A stretch of 64,000 nucleotides of DNA from Altibacter sp. HG106 (GTDB lineage Bacteria; Bacteroidota; Bacteroidia; Flavobacteriales; Flavobacteriaceae), in contig NZ_JAQQTD010000003.1 of NCBI RefSeq assembly GCF_028561755.1, positions 62,001 through 126,000 on the forward strand, given 5' to 3'. The stretch's first letter is position 1. The number at the start of each line of letters is the position of its first letter. Positions 42,365-51,966 of this stretch are shown here, one piece after another. The position numbers and the translations under genes are program-made. The notes under the pieces were generated by a model. The model did not search any database and was not told the DNA's origin. It worked only from the letters and a program-made list of their open reading frames with translations.

Positions 42365-44578
42365 TTACTCCTTTTTTACAAGCAATCGTACTTTGGTTCC
42401 TTCTTCGTTATCAAAAACGTTCTCAACGGTAACATCCACCTTATCCTGGTACATCCGATTGAGGATAGCAATACGTTTTTCAATATTTCCCATTCCCTTG
42501 CTCTGTTGTTTCTTCTGGTGTTCGGTTTTTAGTGCTTTCGACTTCTTTCGGCCAATTCCATCGTCTATAATCTCGATGGCAACAGTTTCTGCGTCGCGCT
42601 GTGAAAATAGAATCCTGAGGTTTCCTTTTTCTTCTTTGTATCGGAGTCCGTGCCACACCGCATTTTCCACATAGGGTTGCAACAACATGGGTGGAATCAC
42701 GAATTGATCGACGGCAAGTGCCTCATCTACATGGATAGTATAATCGAATTTATCCTGAAACCTAAAATGCTCCAGCTTTACATACAATCGAAGCAATTCG
42801 ATTTCTTTGGACAACGGAATGAAATCTTCCTCACTGTTCTCTAGTACAGAGCGCATCAACTGCGAAAACTCACTGAGATACTTATTGGCGGCTCGTTCGT
42901 CATTTCGAGCGATAAAACTGTTTACCGAATTGAGCGCATTAAAGATAAAATGTGGGTTCATTTGAGTGCGCAGTGACTTTAAAGCCAGCAAATTGTTGGC
43001 ATATTTCTGTTGCCGAACACTCTTGTATTGCGTATAGGCCATCCCTAGGAACAACAACGCAATAACAATTAACGACCCAATGATCCAACGTTGTACCCGA
43101 TTGTTCTTTTCGATAAGCTCCTGATTTTCGAACGCTAATTGATACCGACTCTCATTGAGTTCGCGTTCGTTTTCCAATCCGGCAATGCGACTTTGTTTTA
43201 AGGCCATTTCTTTGCTGAAACGCGCGGCTTGAGAGAGTTCCTGTTCTTTCTTTACGTATAGCTCATTTACCACATCGGCATACTTTTCGTAGGTTTCGGC
43301 CGCCTTTCCAAAGTTGCCAATATCTCTATAAATTTCTGAAAGTTTACGGGTCGCATCCTTCTTCACGACCAAATCTGAACTTTTTTCAGCTTCTTCAATA
43401 CTTTTTTCTAGAAACGGAATGGCCTCTTCGTATTTGTCCTGCGATACGTAGGCGCTGGCTATTTTGTAGTTCTGTCGTTGGGGTGTCAACGGGTTACTCG
43501 CATCTGTGGTAACGGGAGAAGCCGTCACGATATCGTCCAGTTCACTTAAGGTTTCCTGTCGTAATTGAATTTCTTTATCGAAATCTTGATTCTGGTTGTA
43601 AAAATCGGCTACTCGATTCTTTTCGGTAGCGGCTCGCGTTTTATTCTCTCGATTGGCCAAATTTAAGGAGTTATCGAAATAATCTTCGGCTTCCTCCACC
43701 GCTCCGCCCTGGGCATAAGCTTCTCCTATCTTAGAATTGAGATCGGTGACCTTGGGGGTTATTTTATACCGCTGGGCGATCGAAAGACCTTGTTGGTAAT
43801 TTGACACGCTGTTTACAATATCATCGATGGCTTTATATACATCGCCTAAGCCTTCGTAGATTACAACTTGTTGATAGTTGGATAAAGACTGTTGCAGCAG
43901 CGCTTCATAGGTAGCGATACTCTCCTGATAATTATTGTTCATCATATACGCCTGCGCCAATTTTAAGCGTGTATCTATGGCGTTCTGGGAATCCAAACTT
44001 CGTTTATAATTGGCAATGGCCAAATCGTATTGCTGCCATTGAGCATTGATATCACCCAAGGTAGTAAACGCATTGGCATTCTGCGAACGACTCGCCCCCT
44101 TGGCGGCCACTGCCTCCAACGCCTGAGTGACAAAACCGATACTTTTAGGAGCATCAATTTTTAAATAATAACGCGCCGAATCCATATATACCCGAAAGAA
44201 ATCCACATTTTTATTACGCGCTACCTTTTTGATCGTGGCATTACCGGTTTTGGCTGGAACCGCCTTCACGGTAACCCGTTGCCGGTCTTCTACCGTATAA
44301 TAAACCGTTTCAAAAGCATCACTTTTAATAACCAATTCATCTCCCACACTGGCTCGTATTCTAAATTCTCCAGCGTTGTTGGTGGTGGCATATTCCTTTC
44401 CGGTGATTTCAATATTTACCTTCGGAATAGGGAGATCGGTTTCGGCGTCAACTACTTGTCCGTTTAGCATGAATGCGGGCCGTGACGAGACCGATTCGGT
44501 ACCTCGAACCTGTGCAAAGCAAACCGTGCTTCCGAAGAAAAACGATAACACCAACATATAAACAAGACGTAGCCTCAT
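42365..44578 (-). CDS. TPR-containing sensor histidine kinase (LytS-type)
   Basis: From the ATG at 44578 this is a 737-residue protein. The order is: signal peptide; a carboxypeptidase-regulatory-like (CarboxypepD_reg) domain near 40-110 (LNGQVVDAETDLPIPKVNI...NAGEFRI); six or more TPR-like repeats (about 120-440); a coiled coil; a membrane segment near 495; and the His_kinase domain with NPHFIFNALNSVNSFI (histidine near 542) and an HATPase with DDGIGRKK and GMGNIEKR. The periplasmic part must sense the signal. The longer start at 44608 is less likely. It is coupled to the LytTR regulator. Confidence 0.9.
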   Translation of the reverse strand: MRLRLVYMLVLSFFFGSTVCFAQVRGTESVSSRPAFMLNGQVVDAETDLPIPKVNIEITGKEYATTNNAGEFRIRASVGDELVIKSDAFETVYYTVEDRQRVTVKAVPAKTGNATIKKVARNKNVDFFRVYMDSARYYLKIDAPKSIGFVTQALEAVAAKGASRSQNANAFTTLGDINAQWQQYDLAIANYKRSLDSQNAIDTRLKLAQAYMMNNNYQESIATYEALLQQSLSNYQQVVIYEGLGDVYKAIDDIVNSVSNYQQGLSIAQRYKITPKVTDLNSKIGEAYAQGGAVEEAEDYFDNSLNLANRENKTRAATEKNRVADFYNQNQDFDKEIQLRQETLSELDDIVTASPVTTDASNPLTPQRQNYKIASAYVSQDKYEEAIPFLEKSIEEAEKSSDLVVKKDATRKLSEIYRDIGNFGKAAETYEKYADVVNELYVKKEQELSQAARFSKEMALKQSRIAGLENERELNESRYQLAFENQELIEKNNRVQRWIIGSLIVIALLFLGMAYTQYKSVRQQKYANNLLALKSLRTQMNPHFIFNALNSVNSFIARNDERAANKYLSEFSQLMRSVLENSEEDFIPLSKEIELLRLYVKLEHFRFQDKFDYTIHVDEALAVDQFVIPPMLLQPYVENAVWHGLRYKEEKGNLRILFSQRDAETVAIEIIDDGIGRKKSKALKTEHQKKQQSKGMGNIEKRIAILNRMYQDKVDVTVENVFDNEEGTKVRLLVKKE

Positions 44579-44769
44579 GATTTGGTAAACATACGCAGTT
44601 TGTTGCACATCTTAAAATAGGCGTTACGGTAAATGCGCTTCCGTTCCGCGATAAAATGAGACTTCCCTCATTGAAACGGATCATTTACGCATTATAAGCT
44701 AGCTTGCGCGCAATCTCGCTTTTTCCTTCTAAAAGATCGTGGTAGGTTTACCTCATCAAATTAAAAGTT

Positions 44770-45918
44770 ATGAAACGATTTATCACCTTGATGCTGATTG
44801 CCGGAATGAGTTGGATGGCGTGTAAAGCAGAAAACCGCAGTTCCGATATTACGTCCAGCAACAGTACTTCCTCGGCTCCCGTAAAACAACACTATATTAA
44901 AGTCGCCTTACTCTTGGATACCAGCAATAGTATGGATGGACTCATCGATCAGGCCAAAGCGCAACTTTGGGAAATCGTCAACGAACTATCGTATGCGAAA
45001 TGTCGTGGAACGCGCCCGAACCTTCAAATTGCACTCTATGAATACGGAAATGACCGCTTACCTGAGCGAACGGGTTTTATTCGGAAAATTTTAGGGTTTA
45101 CTACCGACCTGGATGATGTATCTGAAGAATTGTTTTCTCTTACCACCAATGGTGGAAGCGAGTACTGCGGTACGGTGATCGATGCCTCCTTAAAAGACTT
45201 AGACTGGGGGCGTGACGCCGATGACCTCAAAATGATCTTTATCGCAGGCAATGAACCCTTCTCCCAAGGAAAGATTGATTACCGCGATGCGGCCGCGCAA
45301 GCCAAAGAAAATGACGTGGTAGTAAATACGATCTTCTGTGGCGCTTACGAACACGGAGTAGCTTCACACTGGAAGGACGGCGCCATGCTAACCTATGGCG
45401 ATTATCTTGCCATCGACCACAATCAAGCCACCGTGCACATTCCGTCTCCATATGACGACATGATCCTTCAGTTAAACGTACGTCTTAATGACACTTATAT
45501 TCCGTATGGTGCCCGCGGAAAAAGAAAATATGAGAAACAACAGCTGCAGGACGCGAATGCCGAAGAATACAGCAAAGCCAATGCGGTAAGTCGTACCGTG
45601 GCCAAAGGCTCTCACATGTATAAAAATAGCACCTGGGATTTAGTTGATGCTGAAGCCGAAGCTGATTTTGATTATTCCAATCTAAAGAAAGAACAGCTTC
45701 CGCAAAAGTTGCAAGACAAATCCACCGCCGAACTCAAGCGATACGTCAAAAATATGCGAGACGAGCGCGAAGCCATTCAATCGGAAATCGCGACGTTAAA
45801 CAAAAAACGGAGGGAGTATCTTGCCGAGAAAAAACGTTCCGGAGACAACGCGCTCGAGGATGCTATGATCACAGCCTTAAAAAAGCAAGCCAAACGAAAA
45901 GAGTATACTTGGAACTAA
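44770..45918 (+). CDS. Von Willebrand factor A-domain lipoprotein
   Basis: This 382-residue lipoprotein has a lipobox SWMAC with Cys18 and a von Willebrand A domain. The MIDAS motif DTSNSMDG (Asp50, Ser52, Ser54) is intact, and IFIAGNEPF and GGSEYCG are further domain landmarks. The C-terminal half (RDEREAIQSEIATLNKKRREYLAEKK) is a coiled coil. VWA proteins bind metal-dependent partners, so this may be a surface interaction protein. A TAGGTTTA box about 20 bases upstream is a near match to the -7 consensus. I do not know the specific function. Confidence 0.85.
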   Translation: MKRFITLMLIAGMSWMACKAENRSSDITSSNSTSSAPVKQHYIKVALLLDTSNSMDGLIDQAKAQLWEIVNELSYAKCRGTRPNLQIALYEYGNDRLPERTGFIRKILGFTTDLDDVSEELFSLTTNGGSEYCGTVIDASLKDLDWGRDADDLKMIFIAGNEPFSQGKIDYRDAAAQAKENDVVVNTIFCGAYEHGVASHWKDGAMLTYGDYLAIDHNQATVHIPSPYDDMILQLNVRLNDTYIPYGARGKRKYEKQQLQDANAEEYSKANAVSRTVAKGSHMYKNSTWDLVDAEAEADFDYSNLKKEQLPQKLQDKSTAELKRYVKNMRDEREAIQSEIATLNKKRREYLAEKKRSGDNALEDAMITALKKQAKRKEYTWN

Positions 45919-45943
45919 TTGGAGGGAGTTCCCGGTACAAAAG

Positions 45944-45977
45944 ACAGTGTGTTCGCTAACGATCACACTGTTTTTTA
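45944..45977 (+). terminator. Intrinsic terminator after the VWA lipoprotein gene
   Basis: ACAGTGTG/CACACTGT with a 12-base loop is followed by six T. It overlaps the end of the convergent PorP/SprF gene. Confidence 0.7.
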
Positions 45978-46985
45978 ATTAATGGCGGGGCAGTCGCAAT
46001 TATAGGGTTCGTTACCCGAACCAAAATCATATCCTAAGGTGAGTTGATGAAACCCGCCACTGCTAAAACGAATGTTCCCGGTTTGATAGGAATAGGTATA
46101 CGCAAACACGAAATTCTGATAGTTCACCCCGACTACAGGAGTGACGTACTGCAAATTTTCGGTGGCCACCTGTTGTCCATCAACAAACTCTGATCCCTCT
46201 AAAAACCTTCGGTAGGACAAGCCGGCCCAAAGGGTTCCGAAATTGAATTCGCGATAGGTTTTAAAGTTTAGGTCGAAGGCTTTTTCCCCCGTACGTTCTA
46301 TCCACAAAAACAAGGCGGAAGGCTCAAAATTCCACGGACTATTTCCGAAGGTGTACGCCCCGGTAAAAACATAGCGACGTTGGTTGTTCGATTCGTAAGC
46401 ATCTGAATAGATCCCACGATTAGAAAACAGGAGGTTCTTTACTGTAAGGTGCAGCGATAAATTCAGAAAATTGTACGAGGCGCCAATGTCCACATTCAAG
46501 TACGAGCTACTTTGAAGGATCCGGGAGATAATCGGGTCAAAATCATTGGGATTAAAACTTCGCTCATCCAGGCGCGACTCTACCCAGCCTACGTTCATTC
46601 CAAAGGAAAGTTGATTAAGATCTACCGGAGTTCGTGAAAACATGAGGTGGTGGGCATAGGTAACATATGCACCCACCTGGGAGTGGTACCCATTCTTATC
46701 GTTAAAGGCAATGAGCCCGAGTCCCGAACTTCTTCCCAGTCGGCCATTAATGCTCAACGTTTGCAGGTTGGGCGCCTCTTGTTGGTCGAACCATTGCTGG
46801 CGTGCGGTTAAACGAATCTGGTTCTTTACAGCAGCCCCCGCCATGGAGGGATGTAAAACATATAAGTTATCGGCGAAATAATCGGTATAGAAGGGAATGC
46901 CTTCTTGCGCCTTACTAAGGTGGCATCCTACGATGAGGCTAAGTAAAATAAAGCTTTTACAAAATCTAAATACGTTATGTATCAC
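45975..46985 (-). CDS. PorP/SprF-family type IX secretion membrane protein
   Basis: This 336-residue protein has an N-terminal signal segment (residues 1-25, ending LSKAQ). It begins IPFYTDYFADNLYVLHPSMAGAAVKNQIRLTARQQW, the PorP/SprF signature, and continues as an outer membrane barrel with motifs such as GLGLIAFNDKNGYHSQVGAYVTYAHH. Such proteins cooperate with type B sorting-domain adhesins and gliding proteins in Bacteroidota. The partner is the adjacent type B gene, whose stop is 217 bases upstream. Confidence 0.9.
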   Translation of the reverse strand: MIHNVFRFCKSFILLSLIVGCHLSKAQEGIPFYTDYFADNLYVLHPSMAGAAVKNQIRLTARQQWFDQQEAPNLQTLSINGRLGRSSGLGLIAFNDKNGYHSQVGAYVTYAHHLMFSRTPVDLNQLSFGMNVGWVESRLDERSFNPNDFDPIISRILQSSSYLNVDIGASYNFLNLSLHLTVKNLLFSNRGIYSDAYESNNQRRYVFTGAYTFGNSPWNFEPSALFLWIERTGEKAFDLNFKTYREFNFGTLWAGLSYRRFLEGSEFVDGQQVATENLQYVTPVVGVNYQNFVFAYTYSYQTGNIRFSSGGFHQLTLGYDFGSGNEPYNCDCPAIN

Positions 46986-47202
46986 TTAAAAACTGTTTTT
47001 AGTATATGTAGAGGCGTTGTATCGACCTACGCTCAGCCTCTTATTTATTTAAAATCATATGCCCTGTCATCTGGAGTTCTCTAGCGGTAAAATCCGTAAT
47101 TGGCCGAAGTTAATCCGAAATGAACCGTTTGAAAGGTACACTTATCATATTCTTACAAGGTCTTCGCGAATCAATCGATTGCGAACAACACAGCGTATCC
47201 AT

Positions 47203-50200
47203 TTATCGCTTTAACGAGAAATGGTCGCGATATTCACGTTGCACCCCATCAATCTCATAGGTAATTACAAACCAGTAATCATTAGAAGGCAAAGGAGAAC
47301 CGTTAAACGTGCCATCCCAACCCGTAGCCTGGACAGTCATTTGTTTCAGCAATTTTCCATATCGATCGAAAATAGCCACGGTGGCATTTGGATCGAGCAT
47401 TTCAATATCAGAAATATTCCAATAATCATTATGACCGTCTCCATTAGGGGTAAAGAACTTCGGAAAATGAATTACTGTCACAGGAATGGAAACGCTTCCG
47501 CACCCATTTTTATCGCGAATGGTAATGATATGTTCCCCGGGATATACTCCTTCAAAAACATTACTATCTTGAAATCTAATATCCCCAATCTGAAACTCGT
47601 AATCCCCTTCCCCTGTAACAGAAACTTCGATGTTATAATTTCCGGAGAACACTTCTCCCACAACTTCCGCGCTGTATGTAGCCGGAGGTGCCGAGACAGA
47701 AACCACCGTTTCCGAAACCGTAATACATCCCGTTACGAGATTGGTGACAAGTACTTGGTAGGTTCCACCTACGCGTGCAACCACTATGGCATCTGTTTCA
47801 GGTTGTGTCGGATCTTCCTCATCAGCCATTACCGCTCCGTCTAAGGTCCATTCGAAGGAATACTCCAAGATGTTTAGTCCGGTATCCAATAACGGAGGGG
47901 ACGATGCGCCCATTTCAGAAGCTATGGGTTCGCCTGCACTATTTACACAAAGTCGATAGGTATCTTCTAAGGTCACGATAGGAACCGGCAGTAAGCGTAG
48001 CGTTAGGGGTGCAATATCGAAACAACCGTCGAGCAAATCGGTATCGGTAATGAGCCGTTCCAAACGAACCCAGATCACTTGTTCATTAGGAGTTGTATTG
48101 GTATATGCCAAAGGTAATTGGGTATCGGGGTCACCCTCTAGGGCCGCCGTTTCAGAATCAAAAAATCGCACCTGTACCAGATCTTGGTCTCCAATTATTT
48201 CTGAAATTTTTGCTGATAGATCGAATTCCTCGAATCCGTCGTTTAGGTCATCACAAATCTCAAAATCGGCAACCGACCGAATCATAGGAGCTTCATACAT
48301 TTGAAGTTCAAAACTGTCGGTAACATAGCAATCGGTTTCTACCACCTGTTGAACACGCACGTAGATTGTCTGTGATTCAACCACTACCTCATAGGGAGTG
48401 GAAATTGGATTTGTCCCGCCATTAGCTTCCAATTGTGAGCGATGGTAGGATACTTCAAATAACGCAGGATCTTGACCATCTAAGGCCTCTGCATCCTTAA
48501 TTTCCGGAAGGTTCACCTCTTCTATGCCAAAAGGAGTGAAATCACATATGGCCAAATCGGTTACTTCCCCCACACGCACTTCCGAAAAAATAATGGGAAA
48601 GCTACTAGTGGCATAGCAGAACCCACTGCTATCTTCAATACGTATGTAGATGATTTCTTCGGAACCCGTAATAAGATAGTTTGTTTCATTGGGTATTGGG
48701 TCTGTCTGAGTTTGTGCATCCTCAAGCGAGGTATGAAAGGTCACCGAAAACTCGAAAGGATCCTGACTTCCCAAAACGATAGGTCGATTTTGCGCCAAGT
48801 TGAATTCGCCAGTATTCACCCCATCGTCACATTGAAAGAGCGATATGGGATCTTCTGCGATAATGGGCTGCTCTCTATAGTTCACCTCGACAGCATCAAT
48901 GAGGGTACAAACAGAATCAGAAACTTCGCAACTGTAGGTTCCCGAATTAGGCCAAGAAACAACAAAAGTGGGATCATTGGCCCCCGAAATTAAGACCCCG
49001 TCCAGAAACCATTGGTAGGTGAATTCAGCACCGCTAAGACCTACATCCAGTGTAATAGTTTCCGTATCGCAAGAGTTAATATCTTCACCAATCTCTATGG
49101 CAAAATCAGGCGGTAAATACGAAATGACAAAGCTTGTAGTATCATAACAATCTTCAGAAGCATTTTCGATACGTACAAAAATGGTTTCGGTATCTCCAGT
49201 GATCGGATACGCTGCTTCGTTTGTTATCGCTGCAGCATCGTTCTCGGCATCCTCAAGGCTATTGTGGAAAGAAACTGAATACTCTAATGGATCCTGACCT
49301 CCCAACACCAGTGGTCGATTTACTCTGAGGTCGAATTCCCCCACACTGGCGTCGTCGTCGCATTGCGATAAATCATTTGCCGGATTGGCAATGGGCGTTT
49401 CGTAAAAATTCACTTGAGTCTCGTCACTAAGCGTACAGATTGCACTGGTAACATCGCACCGATAGGTTCCAGAATCGGGATAGTTTACCGAATATTCTGG
49501 ATTGGTCGCACCAGAGATGAGCACGTCATCACGAAACCATTGGTAACTTACTCCTGGATCTCCAACCTCTGCGTCCAATGTTACAGCACTGGTATCACAG
49601 CGAACTACATCAGGTCCAATATCGACAACAAAAGGGCTATCTGCCGTTACTTCGACGTCATCGGTAAGTACGACCACATCACCATTACAGGTGTTGGTGT
49701 AGGTAACACGCGCCGTGTAGGTCTCGGTTCCATCGGGACAAACTGTTATGGTAGGCGATGTACTAATCACGTTTCCATCGGCGTCCAACCATTCAAAAAC
49801 CGAAGTTTCCACTCCGTCTGGAGAAAAACGCCACGCTTCATTTGTGGTAGTCCAGGGCGAATCAGAAGTATTCCTACCGGGGGGAGTATACCCAACAGTA
49901 CCGTCGTTATTTTGTATCCCCAGGGCAGCGTTTCCACTATTCCAACCCGTACAGGTAGGTTTATCTTGAATATAAAACTCTATAATATTTGAAAACTCAT
50001 AGAAAACCACCATATGAGTGGCTAATAAACTGTTACATTGAAATAGTGGAACTTCATAAAAAGAAACAACAAGCACACGGTCGGGTGCCGTTCCTAAAAC
50101 TTCGTATCCAATCTCTTCGGAACCAGAAACACTAGGATCAATATCATGAACGGGGGTAAACACGTTCGCCTCCGCCAGCGCTTCGACGGTATTGTTAGGA

Positions 50201-50601
50201 ATATCCGAATTAAATGCCCATTCATTGGTAGTATCTCCCGCAGCAACATCGAAACGAAGCACTCCGTTAGAACCTACCTGAAACTCTTCTACCAATTCCC
50301 CAAAAAAACAAAAATCATAGGGTAGTGAGTCAACCGCCGACCAGGAATCATCTTGATTGGGATTGAGCTGATTGGCCAATCCGTTGAAAGCGAACGGAGG
50401 TGCATAGGGAATAGAAGTGACCGTATATGATGCGCTAATCGTTTCTCTTGTGGTAAGATATTGCGCCGTGAGATCGGTACAGCAATTTACGGTGACATCT
50501 GGACCGGCATCTACAAACAAAGAGCCAGGGCCCTGTGCTAATATCATATTACACCAAAAAAATATAATACAGCTTAGCGTGGGGAGTATTGGTTGTTTCA
50601 T
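47203..50601 (-). CDS. Large secreted protein with type B (gliding-motility) C-terminal domain
   Basis: From the ATG at 50601 this is a 1132-residue protein with a signal peptide (ends MILAQ). The N-terminal part (FLPYDFCFFGELVEEFQVGSNG-like region) resembles a lectin-like domain. Ig-like cysteine modules follow, with SYQWFRDDVLISGA and TYQWFLDGVLISGA, and a repeated unit of the type CDD...GEFDL...LGGQDP...SVSFHNSLEDA, present in about four copies. The C-terminus FFTPNGDGHNDYWNI...FSLKR is a type B sorting domain for T9SS export. PorP/SprF next door probably works with it. Confidence 0.9.
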   Translation of the reverse strand: MKQPILPTLSCIIFFWCNMILAQGPGSLFVDAGPDVTVNCCTDLTAQYLTTRETISASYTVTSIPYAPPFAFNGLANQLNPNQDDSWSAVDSLPYDFCFFGELVEEFQVGSNGVLRFDVAAGDTTNEWAFNSDIPNNTVEALAEANVFTPVHDIDPSVSGSEEIGYEVLGTAPDRVLVVSFYEVPLFQCNSLLATHMVVFYEFSNIIEFYIQDKPTCTGWNSGNAALGIQNNDGTVGYTPPGRNTSDSPWTTTNEAWRFSPDGVETSVFEWLDADGNVISTSPTITVCPDGTETYTARVTYTNTCNGDVVVLTDDVEVTADSPFVVDIGPDVVRCDTSAVTLDAEVGDPGVSYQWFRDDVLISGATNPEYSVNYPDSGTYRCDVTSAICTLSDETQVNFYETPIANPANDLSQCDDDASVGEFDLRVNRPLVLGGQDPLEYSVSFHNSLEDAENDAAAITNEAAYPITGDTETIFVRIENASEDCYDTTSFVISYLPPDFAIEIGEDINSCDTETITLDVGLSGAEFTYQWFLDGVLISGANDPTFVVSWPNSGTYSCEVSDSVCTLIDAVEVNYREQPIIAEDPISLFQCDDGVNTGEFNLAQNRPIVLGSQDPFEFSVTFHTSLEDAQTQTDPIPNETNYLITGSEEIIYIRIEDSSGFCYATSSFPIIFSEVRVGEVTDLAICDFTPFGIEEVNLPEIKDAEALDGQDPALFEVSYHRSQLEANGGTNPISTPYEVVVESQTIYVRVQQVVETDCYVTDSFELQMYEAPMIRSVADFEICDDLNDGFEEFDLSAKISEIIGDQDLVQVRFFDSETAALEGDPDTQLPLAYTNTTPNEQVIWVRLERLITDTDLLDGCFDIAPLTLRLLPVPIVTLEDTYRLCVNSAGEPIASEMGASSPPLLDTGLNILEYSFEWTLDGAVMADEEDPTQPETDAIVVARVGGTYQVLVTNLVTGCITVSETVVSVSAPPATYSAEVVGEVFSGNYNIEVSVTGEGDYEFQIGDIRFQDSNVFEGVYPGEHIITIRDKNGCGSVSIPVTVIHFPKFFTPNGDGHNDYWNISDIEMLDPNATVAIFDRYGKLLKQMTVQATGWDGTFNGSPLPSNDYWFVITYEIDGVQREYRDHFSLKR

Positions 50602-50621
50602 GAGGTTTATGCTAAGGCTTC

Positions 50622-50629
50622 CAAATATA
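50622..50629 (-). promoter_or_regulatory. -7 element of the type B secreted protein gene
   Basis: On the minus strand this reads TATATTTG, an exact TAnnTTTG match 20 bases before the ATG at 50601. It argues for that start over the longer frame. Confidence 0.6.
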
Positions 50630-50687
50630 TTAAAAATTAACATTTATTTAATAATTGAGTCGGGTTTAACACCCCGTCTGCTTTTAG

Positions 50688-50695
50688 TACCTTTG
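50688..50695 (+). promoter_or_regulatory. -7 element of the NifU-type gene
   Basis: TACCTTTG matches TAnnTTTG and lies 14 bases before the ATG at 50710, so the mRNA leader is short. Confidence 0.6.
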
Positions 50696-50709
50696 CGTAA
50701 AATTTGTTT

Positions 50710-51618
50710 ATGGATCAGTATACCATTGAAATACAACCTACTTCTAACGAAAGCATCGTAAAATTCGTGGCCAACTCTTTTCTAACGCGTGGAACGAGTT
50801 ATGAATTCGAAAATATAGATGCGGCTACTCCGAGTCCGATTGCTCAAGAACTTTTTTACCTGCCTTTTGTGAAGACTGTGTACATCGCTCAAAATTTCAT
50901 TGCGGTGGAAAAATTCAATATCGTAGCGTGGAACGATGTACAGGAAGAAGTTGCCAATGCTATTGCCGAGTATCTCAATAGCGGGAAAGCAGTGATCCTT
51001 CAAACCGAAGCCACTCCAAAAGTACCAGTAACGGTGTATGCGGAAAGCACCCCAAATCCGACTGTGCTTAAATTTGTAGCGAATAAAGCACTAGCGGACG
51101 GCACGTTTGAATTCAAGAATATAGATGACGCTACGCATGCTCCCTTGGTTCAAGCCCTGTTTAATTTTCCTTTTGTAAAAGAAGTGTTTTTAAGCGCCAA
51201 CTATGTTTCCATCATGAAATATGACATGGCCTCCTGGGAAGAGATCTCTATGGAACTTCGTGAATTCATAAAAACCTATTTAGAAGCAGAGAAACCGGTT
51301 CTGGAAGATGCTTTCCTTCAGCGGCAAGCCACAAAGGAAACGGCCAGCAGCCCTGCTAACGGAAGCGAAGCCGCTTCAGAAATTGATAAAGAAATCATCC
51401 AAATTCTAGATGAATACGTACGACCTGCCGTGGCGGGTGACGGTGGACATATTGCATTTGACTCTTTCAACGAAGACACCAAAACCGTTCGCGTTATTTT
51501 ACAAGGGGCTTGCAGCGGCTGCCCATCCTCTACGGTTACCTTAAAGAATGGTATTGAGACCATGCTACGAGAAATGATGCAAGGTCGAGTGCAAACGGTA
51601 GAAGCTGTGAATGGCTAA
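50710..51618 (+). CDS. NifU-type iron-sulfur protein with two Nfu N-terminal domains
   Basis: From the ATG at 50710 this is a 302-residue protein. Two tandem Nfu_N-type domains are seen (about 5-92 and 107-190; each has VKFVAN or LKFVAN, then FENIDAAT or FKNIDDAT, then LPFVKTV or FPFVKEV). The C-terminal NifU domain (225-295) has the GACSGCPSS CxxC motif (Cys268, Cys271) that binds or transfers a 4Fe-4S cluster. The protein should deliver Fe-S clusters to apoproteins. Duplication of the N-terminal domain is the unusual point; most Nfu proteins have one. Confidence 0.92.
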   Translation: MDQYTIEIQPTSNESIVKFVANSFLTRGTSYEFENIDAATPSPIAQELFYLPFVKTVYIAQNFIAVEKFNIVAWNDVQEEVANAIAEYLNSGKAVILQTEATPKVPVTVYAESTPNPTVLKFVANKALADGTFEFKNIDDATHAPLVQALFNFPFVKEVFLSANYVSIMKYDMASWEEISMELREFIKTYLEAEKPVLEDAFLQRQATKETASSPANGSEAASEIDKEIIQILDEYVRPAVAGDGGHIAFDSFNEDTKTVRVILQGACSGCPSSTVTLKNGIETMLREMMQGRVQTVEAVNG

Positions 51619-51694
51619 CAGATCTTTAACGGACTTTTATCAATAGTCCCTCATCTTTTTTGTATCTTGAGAATTCATTTAAAATCAATACATT

Positions 51695-51895
51695 ATGGCT
51701 GTTCTTAAGGTAATTGAAGTGCTTGCCAATTCTAACAAAAGTTGGGAAGACGCCACCCAGAATGCAGTAAAGCAGGCTGCAAAAAGTGTCAAACATGTGC
51801 GTTCAGTATACGTCAAAGAAATGAGCGCCAATGTTGACGGAGAGGATATTACAGAATATCGCGTCAATGTTAAAATTACGTTTGAAGTAAAGTAA
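51695..51895 (+). CDS. Dodecin
   Basis: This 66-residue protein matches the dodecin family: VLKVIEVLANSNKSWEDATQNAVKQAAKSVKHVRSVYV. Dodecins form hollow dodecamers that store flavins or related ligands and quench them. The aromatic residue in SWEDA is the typical flavin-stacking tryptophan. It is preceded by TATCTTGA, a partial match to the -7 consensus, and followed by a strong hairpin. Confidence 0.9.
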   Translation: MAVLKVIEVLANSNKSWEDATQNAVKQAAKSVKHVRSVYVKEMSANVDGEDITEYRVNVKITFEVK

Positions 51896-51912
51896 TCTTT
51901 CTAAAAATCTAG

Positions 51913-51955
51913 AAAATACGTTTTTGAAGGTTCAAAAACGTATTTTTGTTTTTTT
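51913..51955 (+). terminator. Terminator after dodecin (3' arm overlaps next promoter)
   Basis: AAAATACGTTTTTGAA/TTCAAAAACGTATTTT is a 16-pair stem with a GG loop, followed by a T-rich run. The 3' arm contains TATTTTTG (51941-51948), a -7 match for the next gene. Confidence 0.8.
51941..51948 (+). promoter_or_regulatory. -7 element of the YyaL-like gene, inside a terminator arm
   Basis: TATTTTTG matches TAnnTTTG and lies 18 bases before the ATG at 51967. It is part of the hairpin that ends dodecin transcription. Confidence 0.5.
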
Positions 51956-51966
51956 AGTGCTATTCC

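Noticed and set aside
46986-47202. Hidden gene or regulatory RNA in the 217-base gap between the PorP/SprF and type B genes
   Set aside because: No open frame of useful length with a start signal was seen. The only structure is a weak AGAGGC/GCCTCT inverted repeat with a long loop.
49414-49992. 192-codon open frame antisense to the type B secreted protein
   Set aside because: The minus-strand protein is clearly real, with repeated domains and a sorting signal. The antisense frame has no recognisable features or promoter and reflects codon bias.
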